Source: CAG-582 sp964636965
GTDB lineage: Bacteria > Bacillota_I > Bacilli_A > RF39 > UBA660
Direction of reading: 5' to 3'
DNA: 5,280 nucleotides
Assembly (NCBI GenBank): GCA_964636965.1
Contig: CAZWST010000061.1
Location: forward strand, 1-5,280
The notes beneath the pieces are model-generated. The model was not told the DNA's origin and did not search any database. It saw only the letters and a list, made by a program, of their open reading frames with translations. Position numbers and translations under genes: made by a program. Below are positions 1 to 5,280 of the stretch, piece after piece (within the stretch, counting starts at the first letter, position 1; each line of letters opens with the position of its first letter).

Positions 1-1
1 T

Positions 2-316
2 TACATATATTGTAATAAAAAGAATTTCTTAAAATATTTTATTATAAATGTTTTAAATGCTTTTCATTCAGTATATACATTTATAACTTTTAGACCAGAT
101 ATAATAGTGACAACTGGTGCAAATACGGCTGTTCCTTTATGCTATTTAGGAAGAATATTTGGTAAAAAAGTAATATTTATCGAGTCATTTGCAAAAAGAA
201 ATGGAAAAACTTTAGCAGGTACCTTATGTTATCCAGTTGCAACCACTTTTATTGTACAGTGGGAATCAATGCTTGAATATTACCCTAAAGCTAAATATTT
301 TGGAGGGATGTATTAA
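2..316 (+). CDS. Alg14-like (PssD/Cps14F type) glycosyltransferase membrane subunit, 5' partial
   Basis: This frame is open from the left edge of the window, and its last 104 residues are present. The visible part reads RPDIIVTTGANTAVP, then KKVIFIESFAKRNGKTLAG, then CYPVATTFIVQWESM and a YYPKAKYFGGMY end. This is the typical C-terminal half of bacterial Alg14 homologues such as PssD, Cps14F and EpsE-like proteins. In this family the Alg14 subunit anchors and activates a separate Alg13-like catalytic subunit, which adds the second sugar to a lipid-linked (undecaprenyl diphosphate) sugar at the inner membrane face. The catalytic partner follows directly, with its ATG sharing one base with this TAA. 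A GTG at 107 could be mistaken for a start, but homology continues upstream of it (RPDI and the hydrophobic segment before it), so the gene is cut by the window edge and is not short. The exact sugar cannot be inferred. Confidence 0.9.
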   Translation, partial: YIYCNKKNFLKYFIINVLNAFHSVYTFITFRPDIIVTTGANTAVPLCYLGRIFGKKVIFIESFAKRNGKTLAGTLCYPVATTFIVQWESMLEYYPKAKYFGGMY

Positions 317-783
317 TGATTTTAGTAACACTCGGAACCCAATCACAAAAATTTTATCGTTTACTTGATGCAATCGAAAATGCTAATATCAATGATGAAA
401 TAATTGTTCAAGCTGGTGGATCATCAAATTATAAATCAAAAAAAATGAAAATATTTAAATTCATTAATTATGATGAAATGGCAAAACTTATAGATGAAGC
501 CGACTTCATTATTACTCATGGAGGAACAGGAAGTATAATAATGCCACTTCAACACAATAAGAAAGTGATTGCTTGTGCAAGACTTGAAAAATATAAAGAA
601 CACATTAATAATCATCAAATGGAAATAGTTTCAATATTTGCTGAACTAGGATATCTACTTGAACTTAAAGAAAATGACGATTTAAATGAAGTAATTAAGA
701 AAGTAAAGACATTTAAACCTAATAAGTATGTAAGTAATAAAGAAAACTTTATTAGGTTAATAAAAGATGAAATAGACAAATAA
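316..783 (+). CDS. Alg13-like (PssE/Cps14G type) glycosyltransferase catalytic subunit
   Basis: This 155-residue protein is a single GT28 C-terminal-type domain, the normal size for bacterial Alg13 homologues. Its N-terminus MILVTLGTQSQKFYRLL is the family's opening strand and loop. ADFIITHGGTGSI (residues 62-74) is the nucleotide-sugar binding loop, and KYKEHINNHQ (92-101) matches the conserved Y-x-E-H-x-N-x-H-Q motif. It should work with the upstream Alg14-like protein to transfer a sugar from a UDP-sugar to a lipid-linked glycan precursor for capsule, exopolysaccharide or another surface glycan. The start is well supported: GGAGGG at 302-307 lies 8 bases before the ATG, and the ATG overlaps the upstream stop by one base, implying translational coupling. 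The segment before the EH motif reads ACARLEKY, where homologues often have a proline before the arginine. A hairpin terminator begins in its last codons, so it ends its operon. Donor and acceptor are unknown. Confidence 0.93.
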   Translation: MILVTLGTQSQKFYRLLDAIENANINDEIIVQAGGSSNYKSKKMKIFKFINYDEMAKLIDEADFIITHGGTGSIIMPLQHNKKVIACARLEKYKEHINNHQMEIVSIFAELGYLLELKENDDLNEVIKKVKTFKPNKYVSNKENFIRLIKDEIDK

Positions 784-810
784 CTTGAATTTGTCTATTT
801 TTTATTTTTT
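770..810 (+). terminator. Intrinsic terminator after the Alg13/Alg14-like pair
   Basis: A perfect 12-base-pair stem pairs 770-781 with 789-800 around a 7-base loop (782-788). The right arm runs into a T-rich tail to 810 (only one A in 801-810). The left arm includes the last sense codons and the first base of the TAA stop at 781-783. This separates the polysaccharide genes from the lipid operon. Confidence 0.9.
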
Positions 811-845
811 AATTAATCAAATGTAGATATTAAAATGGACAAATA

Positions 846-854
846 TGATATAAT
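846..854 (+). promoter_or_regulatory. Extended -10 promoter of the lipid operon
   Basis: TGATATAAT gives a perfect TATAAT hexamer at 849-854 with an upstream TG (extended -10). No good -35 is present at 16-18 bases; the best partial match is TAGATA at 824-829, with a 19-base gap. Transcription would start near 861, about 10 bases before the first ATG. It sits in the only gap (784-870) between the terminator and the operon, which supports it. Confidence 0.6.
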
Positions 855-870
855 TTAATAGAGGGTAGAT

Positions 871-1437
871 ATGAAAAAGAAAGATGCGTTATTATATAGA
901 TTTTTAAGACCAATTGTAAAGTTTCTTTTTTGTGCTCTTTACAGGCCAACTATTAAAGGGGAATATAACATAAGTGAATCCAGGCTTGTTTTAGCTGGAA
1001 ATCACACAAGCATACTAGACGCTTTACTTCTTATGTCATCAACCAAAAGAAGTATTCATTTTCTAGCTAAAAAAGAATTATTTAATTTCCCTAAGAGTAT
1101 TATATTTGCCCATATGGGACTTATTAAAGTTGATAGGACTATACATGATAAAAGTGCATTAATAAGTGCTTATGATTACTTAAATAATGACGAACTTGTA
1201 CTTGTTTTTCCAGAAGGTACAACAGAAAAAGGAAGAGGACTTTTACCCTTTAAAATAGGTGCAGTAAAAATGGCACATGAGACTAATTCTTTAATAACGC
1301 CATTTGTAATAAAGGGAAGTTATAAAATATTTAAAAGAAGTATATCTCTTGAATTTCTACCACCTATTAAGGTTTTAGATAATTTAAGTGAAGAAAATAA
1401 AAAGCTAGAAGAATTAATAAAATCTAAATTGGGGTGA
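871..1437 (+). CDS. PlsC-family lysophospholipid acyltransferase, short form (first of two)
   Basis: This 188-residue protein has the ordered motifs of the PlsC/AGPAT family. The catalytic HX4D is in NHTSILD (His45, Asp50), GLIKVDR ends at residue 89, FPEGT spans 113-117, and TPFVIKG spans 143-149. The family moves an acyl chain from acyl-ACP or acyl-CoA to lysophosphatidate or another lysolipid at the cytoplasmic membrane. The hydrophobic N-terminus (about residues 8-24) probably associates with the membrane. It is at the short end for PlsC (usually about 200-250 residues), close to the size of the acyltransferase half of E. coli Aas. Residue 118, after FPEGT, is threonine where many homologues have arginine. 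The start is set by GAGGG at 861-865, 5 bases before the ATG. The AMP-forming ligase follows after 4 bases. The family is secure; the precise lysolipid substrate is not. Confidence 0.92.
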   Translation: MKKKDALLYRFLRPIVKFLFCALYRPTIKGEYNISESRLVLAGNHTSILDALLLMSSTKRSIHFLAKKELFNFPKSIIFAHMGLIKVDRTIHDKSALISAYDYLNNDELVLVFPEGTTEKGRGLLPFKIGAVKMAHETNSLITPFVIKGSYKIFKRSISLEFLPPIKVLDNLSEENKKLEELIKSKLG

Positions 1438-1438
1438 T
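1431..1438 (+). promoter_or_regulatory. Ribosome binding site of the ligase, overlapping the upstream stop
   Basis: GGGGTGAT closely resembles the full anti-SD complement GGAGGTGAT. It contains the TGA stop of the preceding acyltransferase (1435-1437) and lies just upstream of the ATG at 1442. Ribosomes ending the first gene are therefore placed at the second start, which favours coupled translation. It also supports TGA as a true stop. Confidence 0.75.
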
Positions 1439-1441
1439 TAT

Positions 1442-3175
1442 ATGGGAATTTTTGATATTTTTAGAAAAAAACTAAAATTAGATGCTTCCTGGAGTAAATA
1501 TTATAAAGAAAATGATATGGATATAAAAATACCTAATATATCTATGTATGACCAAGTTAAAATAAGTTCATATCGTTATCCAAATAATGTGGCTATATCC
1601 TATGAGGGAAGTAAAATAAAGTATAAAGCTTTAATAAAAAGAATTGAAGACTACGCAGTATCACTATCTAACTATGGTATAAAAAAGGGTGATATTGTTA
1701 CAATTTGTCTACCGAATGTACCAGAGGCTTTATATGTTTTATATGCTTTAAATAAAATAGGTGCTATTGCAAATATGTTACATCCATTATCTGCTGAAGA
1801 AGAAATAAAAGAGTCCGTTGAGTCAACGAATTCAAGATTACTTGTCTTTACGGATATGTTTTTTGATAAAATAGAAAATAATATTAAAAATACATGTGTT
1901 GAAAAAGTTTTAATTGTTTCACCTAAAGACTCATTAAATATAATAAAAAAGATTGGTTATAAAATTATTACGCGTGGAAAATATAAAAAAATTAGATACG
2001 ATAATTACTTTATGAAACTAAACACTTTTAAAAATAAGTATTATAATTCAAAGACTGAATTAACTAAACGTTATGGAAAAGATACACCAGCAGTAATATT
2101 ACATAGTGGCGGGACAAGTGGTACGCCAAAAAATGTAGTATTACAAAATCGAGCATTTATTTTAGGAAGCAAACAAGAACGTATTTGTCTTAAAAGACTT
2201 CGCCCTGGAGATTGTTGTTTAGGTATTATGCCAAATTTCCATGGGTTCGGTTTATCTGTTTGTATGCATACACCTCTTTCTTTAGGGTGTTATACTATAT
2301 TAGTACCAAAATTTGATGCTAAAAAGTTTGATATATTATTTAAAAAAACTAAACCAACATGTGTATTAGGTGTTCCAACACTTTTTGAAGCATTAATCTC
2401 TAATAATAATGTAAAAAACTTAGATTTATCAAATTTAAAATATGTTATAAGTGGCGGTGATATATTACCTTCATCTTTAGAAGAAAAAGTAAATGACTAT
2501 TTACGAGCTCACAATAGCAGTGCTCAGATTACTCAAGGATATGGCTTATCAGAAGCTCTAGCAGCTGTAACTTTAGCTTATGATGATGTAAATAAATCGG
2601 GATCTATTGGTATACCACTTCCATCAAACCATATTAAGATAATTGATCCATCTACTAGGAAAACTCTACCACCTAATAAAACAGGAGAAATTGTTATTCA
2701 CTCAAAAGCTTTGATGATGGGATATTTAAATAATGAATCAGAAACTAATGCAGCATTACAAATTCATGATGATGGGCACATCTGGTTACATACCGGCGAC
2801 TTAGGTTATATGGATGAAGACGGTTTTATATTCTATCAAGGAAGAGAAAAAAGAATGATTATTACAAGTGGTTATAATGTTTACCCATCTCATATTGAAA
2901 GCATTATTGAGAGTCATCCAGCTGTCCTACAGTGTAGTGTAGTAGGTGTTGAAGATTCTTATAAAGGAAGTGTTGCAAAAGCTTTCATTGTTTTGAAAGA
3001 TGGATATCATAATATTTTAGTTAAAAATGAAATAAAAGCATATTGCAAAAAGAATCTTGCCAAATACATGGTACCAAAATCCTTTGTATTCAGAAAAAAA
3101 CTACCTACAACAAAACTTGGAAAAGTTGACTTTAAAAAGCTTCAAAGTGATATAGGAAGTGATGATGATGAGTAA
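1442..3175 (+). CDS. AMP-forming acyl-CoA/acyl-ACP synthetase-like ligase
   Basis: This 577-residue protein is a class I adenylate-forming enzyme with all core motifs. The P-loop is HSGGTSGTPKN (221-231), QGYGLSE is at 365-371, HTGDLGY at 450-456 (Asp453 in the ribose-binding position), and GREKRMIITSGYNVYP at 467-482. The C-terminal LPTTKLGK ends at Lys561, the expected catalytic lysine of the mobile domain. Such enzymes activate a carboxylate with ATP to an acyl-AMP and pass it to CoA or a carrier-protein thiol. PNFHGFGL (264-271) resembles the P-x-FH-x-FG-L segment of fatty-acid ligases and of Aas. With PlsC-type genes on both sides, a fatty acid is the likely substrate. Position 231, after PK, is Asn instead of the usual Gly. 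No signal peptide is seen. The protein ends in an acidic SDDDE encoded by the repeat that also carries the next gene's starts. CoA versus ACP as acceptor is not decided. Confidence 0.9.
   Translation: MGIFDIFRKKLKLDASWSKYYKENDMDIKIPNISMYDQVKISSYRYPNNVAISYEGSKIKYKALIKRIEDYAVSLSNYGIKKGDIVTICLPNVPEALYVLYALNKIGAIANMLHPLSAEEEIKESVESTNSRLLVFTDMFFDKIENNIKNTCVEKVLIVSPKDSLNIIKKIGYKIITRGKYKKIRYDNYFMKLNTFKNKYYNSKTELTKRYGKDTPAVILHSGGTSGTPKNVVLQNRAFILGSKQERICLKRLRPGDCCLGIMPNFHGFGLSVCMHTPLSLGCYTILVPKFDAKKFDILFKKTKPTCVLGVPTLFEALISNNNVKNLDLSNLKYVISGGDILPSSLEEKVNDYLRAHNSSAQITQGYGLSEALAAVTLAYDDVNKSGSIGIPLPSNHIKIIDPSTRKTLPPNKTGEIVIHSKALMMGYLNNESETNAALQIHDDGHIWLHTGDLGYMDEDGFIFYQGREKRMIITSGYNVYPSHIESIIESHPAVLQCSVVGVEDSYKGSVAKAFIVLKDGYHNILVKNEIKAYCKKNLAKYMVPKSFVFRKKLPTTKLGKVDFKKLQSDIGSDDDE
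3154..3163 (+). promoter_or_regulatory. Ribosome binding site deciding the start of the second acyltransferase
   Basis: AGGAAGTGAT resembles AGGAGGTGAT, with one mismatch. Four in-frame starts follow or overlap it: GTG 3159 and ATG 3162, 3165 and 3168. Only 3165 and 3168 leave normal room. Comparison with the ligase start, where GTGAT lies 3 bases before ATG, best fits 3168 (4 bases). Confidence 0.6.
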
Positions 3176-3983
3176 AAAACCATTCTTATATAAAATAGGG
3201 GCATTTATTCTTGGACCAATTTATAAGTTATACTATAATCCTACGATAAAAGGGAAGGATAACTTAAAAGTAAGTGGTGCCAAAATAATTGCTGGAAATC
3301 ATGTTCATTTATTTGATCAATGTAACACGATTATTTCTACTAAAGAATTCATTACATTTATGGCCAAAAAAGAATATTTTGACTCGAAAAAGACAAGATG
3401 GTTCTTTTCATCAGTTGGCTGTATTCCTGTTGATAGAAGTAAAAAAGATTCATCTGCAACTGAAGCAGCAATTGAGGTTTTATCTGATAATTCAAGTATC
3501 GGTATTTTCCCTGAAGGAACAAGAAATACATTAAAAAAAGAAAGACTAGAAAATTTATATAAAGAATATAATTTAGATATGCCATATAAAACATTTGAAA
3601 AAAAGATGAAATATGTTAAATCATCTCAGATTGATAAGATGATTTACTTGCTAAATAATAAAGACATAACTCGTCTTGAATTTAAAGAAAATATTTTTAA
3701 TCCCGATGAATTTTTAAAAGAATTAGTCAATAAAAATATCATGAGTGAAAATGATTATTATGATTCAATGTTATTAGAATTTAAATTTGGAACAGTTTCT
3801 ATGGCTAAAAAGAAAGATGCCTTAATTATTCCAACAATCACACTCGGACATTATAAATTTAGAAGCAAAGACTTACAAGTAATATTTGATAAACCTTTTA
3901 AAATAACTGACATGGATTTAGAAGATGCCAATAAACTTTTAAGAGACAAAATGCTTAATTTAATAAAAGAGAATTTAAAATAA
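3168..3983 (+). CDS. PlsC-family acyltransferase with an internal insertion (second of two)
   Basis: The protein has 271 residues from ATG 3168, the start that best fits the AGGAAGTGAT site; ATG 3165 or 3162 or GTG 3159 would add one to three residues. The PlsC motifs are present: NHVHLFD with His45 and Asp50, CIPVDR ending at residue 90, and FPEGTRN at 114-120. The family continues as FKFGTVSMA (205-213) and IIPT (220-223). It is a paralogue of the first acyltransferase: YNPTIKGKDNL aligns with YRPTIKGEYNI, and FMAKKEYF with FLAKKELF. Between FPEGTRN and FKFG it carries about 84 extra, highly charged residues (121-204), where ordinary PlsC proteins have about ten. The start overlaps the ligase by 8 bases (ATGAGTAA), so the two are co-translated. 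It probably acylates a lysolipid using the ligase's acyl thioester; which position or lipid is unknown. It is the last gene of the operon. Confidence 0.9.
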   Translation: MSKKPFLYKIGAFILGPIYKLYYNPTIKGKDNLKVSGAKIIAGNHVHLFDQCNTIISTKEFITFMAKKEYFDSKKTRWFFSSVGCIPVDRSKKDSSATEAAIEVLSDNSSIGIFPEGTRNTLKKERLENLYKEYNLDMPYKTFEKKMKYVKSSQIDKMIYLLNNKDITRLEFKENIFNPDEFLKELVNKNIMSENDYYDSMLLEFKFGTVSMAKKKDALIIPTITLGHYKFRSKDLQVIFDKPFKITDMDLEDANKLLRDKMLNLIKENLK

Positions 3984-4007
3984 AATACACTAATGTATTT
4001 TATTTTT
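3977..4007 (+). terminator. AU-rich intrinsic terminator after the lipid operon
   Basis: A perfect 13-base-pair inverted repeat pairs 3977-3989 with 3994-4006 around a CTAA loop, with the stop codon TAA (3981-3983) inside the left arm. The right arm is itself T-rich and ends in TTTTT (4003-4007). The stem has only one G-C pair, so it is weak by E. coli standards but normal for such a low-GC genome. It lies only about 10 bases before the htpG operator. Confidence 0.7.
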
Positions 4008-4016
4008 ATAGCTATT

Positions 4017-4043
4017 TTAGCACTATAGTATTGACAGTGCTAA
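4017..4043 (+). promoter_or_regulatory. CIRCE operator (HrcA binding site) of htpG
   Basis: The layout is exactly that of CIRCE (TTAGCACTC-N9-GAGTGCTAA): TTAGCACTA, nine bases, then CAGTGCTAA. Eight of nine bases match in each arm. The perfect inverted repeat is longer than the canonical arms: ATTTTAGCACT (4014-4024) pairs with AGTGCTAAAAT (4036-4046). HrcA is the heat-shock repressor that binds CIRCE. The right arm overlaps the -35 box of the htpG promoter, so bound HrcA would block RNA polymerase. Confidence 0.93.
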
Positions 4044-4059
4044 AATCAAGTGGTATAAC
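4031..4059 (+). promoter_or_regulatory. Sigma-A-type promoter of htpG
   Basis: A consensus -35 TTGACA (4031-4036) is followed by a 17-base spacer and TATAAC (4054-4059), with TG at 4051-4052 adding an extended -10. Transcription should start near 4066, leaving a leader of about 27 bases. Such a near-consensus promoter needs repression, which the overlapping CIRCE supplies. Confidence 0.9.
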
Positions 4060-4077
4060 ATAATTGTAGTTTATTAA

Positions 4078-4084
4078 AAGGAGA
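4078..4084 (+). promoter_or_regulatory. Ribosome binding site of htpG
   Basis: AAGGAGA lies 8 bases before ATG 4093, a normal distance. A nearer ATG at 4086 is out of frame, only one base from the site, and stops after eight codons, so 4093 is the start. Confidence 0.85.
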
Positions 4085-4092
4085 AATGAATA

Positions 4093-5280
4093 ATGGCAAA
4101 AAAGCAATTTAAAACAGAATCCAAAAAACTAATGGATTTAATGATTAACTCAATTTATACAAATAAAGAAATATTCTTAAGAGAACTTATATCTAACGCA
4201 AGTGATGCAATTGATAAGTTATATTATAAATCTCTTACAGACGAGAACATTAAGGTAAATAAAAAGGATTTTAAGATTGAACTTAAAATTGATGAAGAAA
4301 ATCGCACCTTAACTATAGAAGATAATGGTATAGGTATGACTAAAGAAGAACTTGAAAATAACCTAGGTACAATAGCTAAGTCAGGATCAGGTGCTTTTAA
4401 AGAAGAAAATGAACATAAGAAAGATATAGATATAATCGGTCAATTCGGAGTAGGTTTCTATTCAGCATTTATGGTTGCCTCTCATATTGAAGTAACTAGT
4501 AAAGCTTATGGAGAAAGTGATGCTTATATGTGGTCATCAAGTGGTATTGATGGTTATGAAATAAAGGATGCAACAATGGACGGATATGGAACAAAGATTG
4601 TCTTAACTATTAAAGAAAATGTTGATGATTATGAATATGATGAATTACTTCATGATCATAAAATTGAGTCTATTGTTAAAAAGTATTCAGATTATATTAC
4701 CTATCCAATTGTTATGGATATGCATACTCGTGAACTTAAAAAGGGTAGTGAAAGTGAATATGTTGATGTAGTAAAGAAAACTACTTTAAATGACATGGTT
4801 CCATTATGGAAAAGAAATAAATCAAAAATAAAAGAAAGTGATTATAATACATTTTATTCAGATAAATTCTTTGATTATGAAGAACCTTTAAAAGTAATAC
4901 ACAATAATACTGAAGGATTAGTAAGTTATAATTCACTTTTATTTATTCCATCACACCCTGCTTATGACTTTTATACTAAAAACTATGAAAAGGGATTACA
5001 ACTATACTCAAGTGGTGTGCTTATAATGGAAAAATGTGCTGAATTATTACCAGATTATTATAACTTTGTTAAAGGTGTAGTTGATTCAGAAGATTTATCA
5101 CTTAATATATCTCGTGAAGTATTACAACAAGATAAAACTTTAAAAACAATTGCTAAATCAATTGAAACAAAGATTACTAAAGAACTTTCTGATATGTTAA
5201 AAAATGATCGTGAAAAATATGAATTATTCTTTAATCAATTTGGTTCAAATATAAAGTTTGGTGTTTACGATCAATTTGGT
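4093..5280 (+). CDS. htpG: Chaperone HtpG (bacterial Hsp90), 3' partial
   Basis: The frame is open from ATG 4093 to the window edge, giving the first 396 residues of a protein usually about 620 long. The N-terminal GHKL ATPase domain is complete. It has IFLRELISNASDAIDK (27-42) with the catalytic Glu31 and the Mg-coordinating Asn35, and IEDNGIGM (75-82) with the adenine-binding Asp77. The lid and glycine-rich loop follow as GTIAKSGS (92-99) and IGQFGVGFYSAF (115-126), then GTKIVL (166-171). The middle domain follows, with PLWKRNKS (237-244), SSGVLIME (306-313) and LNISREVLQQ (337-346), in which Arg341 is the conserved ATPase-activating arginine. The C-terminal dimerisation domain lies beyond the window. 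HtpG is a cytosolic dimeric chaperone that remodels client proteins using ATP, often with DnaK. The gene has its own CIRCE-controlled promoter and is isolated from the lipid operon by a terminator. No key residue is missing. Confidence 0.98.
   Translation, partial: MAKKQFKTESKKLMDLMINSIYTNKEIFLRELISNASDAIDKLYYKSLTDENIKVNKKDFKIELKIDEENRTLTIEDNGIGMTKEELENNLGTIAKSGSGAFKEENEHKKDIDIIGQFGVGFYSAFMVASHIEVTSKAYGESDAYMWSSSGIDGYEIKDATMDGYGTKIVLTIKENVDDYEYDELLHDHKIESIVKKYSDYITYPIVMDMHTRELKKGSESEYVDVVKKTTLNDMVPLWKRNKSKIKESDYNTFYSDKFFDYEEPLKVIHNNTEGLVSYNSLLFIPSHPAYDFYTKNYEKGLQLYSSGVLIMEKCAELLPDYYNFVKGVVDSEDLSLNISREVLQQDKTLKTIAKSIETKITKELSDMLKNDREKYELFFNQFGSNIKFGVYDQFG

Noticed and set aside
107..316. A 69-residue protein starting at GTG 107
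   Set aside because: The same frame is open to the left edge, and family homology (RPDI and the preceding hydrophobic segment) extends upstream of 107, so this is an internal codon of a longer Alg14-like gene.
436..618. Minus-strand frame of 60 residues
   Set aside because: It lies inside the Alg13-like gene, has no ribosome site or family features, and is rich in F/I/N as expected for the antisense of an AT-rich gene.
808..822. FabT-like operator (resembling ATTTGATTATCAAAT) before the lipid operon
   Set aside because: Only the right half matches (ATCAAAT); the left half is not symmetric and about 9 of 15 bases agree, which is expected by chance in such AT-rich DNA.
836..841. TGGACA as a -35 box for the lipid operon
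   Set aside because: It lies only 7 bases before TATAAT, and no -10-like hexamer sits 16-18 bases downstream.
3289..3594. Alternative frames on both strands inside the second acyltransferase
   Set aside because: Both overlap the conserved HX4D to FPEG region of a clear PlsC gene; they are low-complexity shadows without motifs or ribosome sites.
4086..4112. Possible eight-codon leader peptide before htpG (ATG 4086)
   Set aside because: It starts one base after the Shine-Dalgarno sequence, too close for initiation, and overlaps the real htpG start out of frame.
2..5280. Mobile element, CRISPR array, tRNA or phage signature
   Set aside because: No transposase or integrase motifs, direct-repeat arrays, or cloverleaf-like segments were seen; the genes are ordinary housekeeping and envelope functions with uniform base composition.

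Overview
The window is very AT-rich DNA with strong Shine-Dalgarno sequences, short gene gaps and AU-rich hairpin terminators. It also carries a CIRCE operator, the HrcA heat-shock site. Together these point to a low-GC Bacillota bacterium. TGA serves as a stop, and all six tryptophans in the genes read here are TGG, so the code is standard rather than the Mycoplasma/Spiroplasma code. A Bacilli or Erysipelotrichia-like lineage, or an uncultured relative of the Mollicutes, would fit. The sequence alone does not settle the genus.

All five complete or partial transcription-unit components lie on the plus strand, in three units. (1) Positions 2-783 hold the end of an Alg14-like (PssD/Cps14F type) membrane subunit and a complete Alg13-like (PssE/Cps14G type) catalytic subunit. 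This is a two-polypeptide glycosyltransferase of the surface polysaccharide type. The stop and start codons share one base, and a strong hairpin terminator begins inside the second gene's last codons. (2) Positions 871-3983 hold a tight three-gene lipid operon: a small PlsC-family acyltransferase, an AMP-forming acyl-CoA/acyl-ACP synthetase-like ligase, and a second PlsC-family acyltransferase. An extended -10 promoter precedes it and an AU-rich terminator overlaps its last stop codon. (3) From 4014 to the window end lies htpG (bacterial Hsp90). Its strong sigma-A-type promoter is embedded in a CIRCE operator, and the gene runs off the right edge after 396 codons.

The lipid operon makes sense as fatty-acid activation followed by acyl transfer. 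The ligase would make an acyl thioester, and the two acyltransferases would place the acyl chain on lysophosphatidate or another lysolipid. The first two genes together have the same domain order as the fused Enterobacterial Aas protein (PlsC domain, then AMP-ligase domain), so the operon looks like a split Aas with an extra, modified PlsC. The most unusual element is an insertion of about 84 residues in that second PlsC, directly after the FPEGTR motif. It contains two helical repeat-like units reminiscent of SHOCT domains. The other point of note is direct HrcA/CIRCE control of htpG, which is not how htpG is controlled in Bacillus subtilis. I see no mobile element, CRISPR array, tRNA or rRNA, and no stretch above 300 bases lacks a gene.
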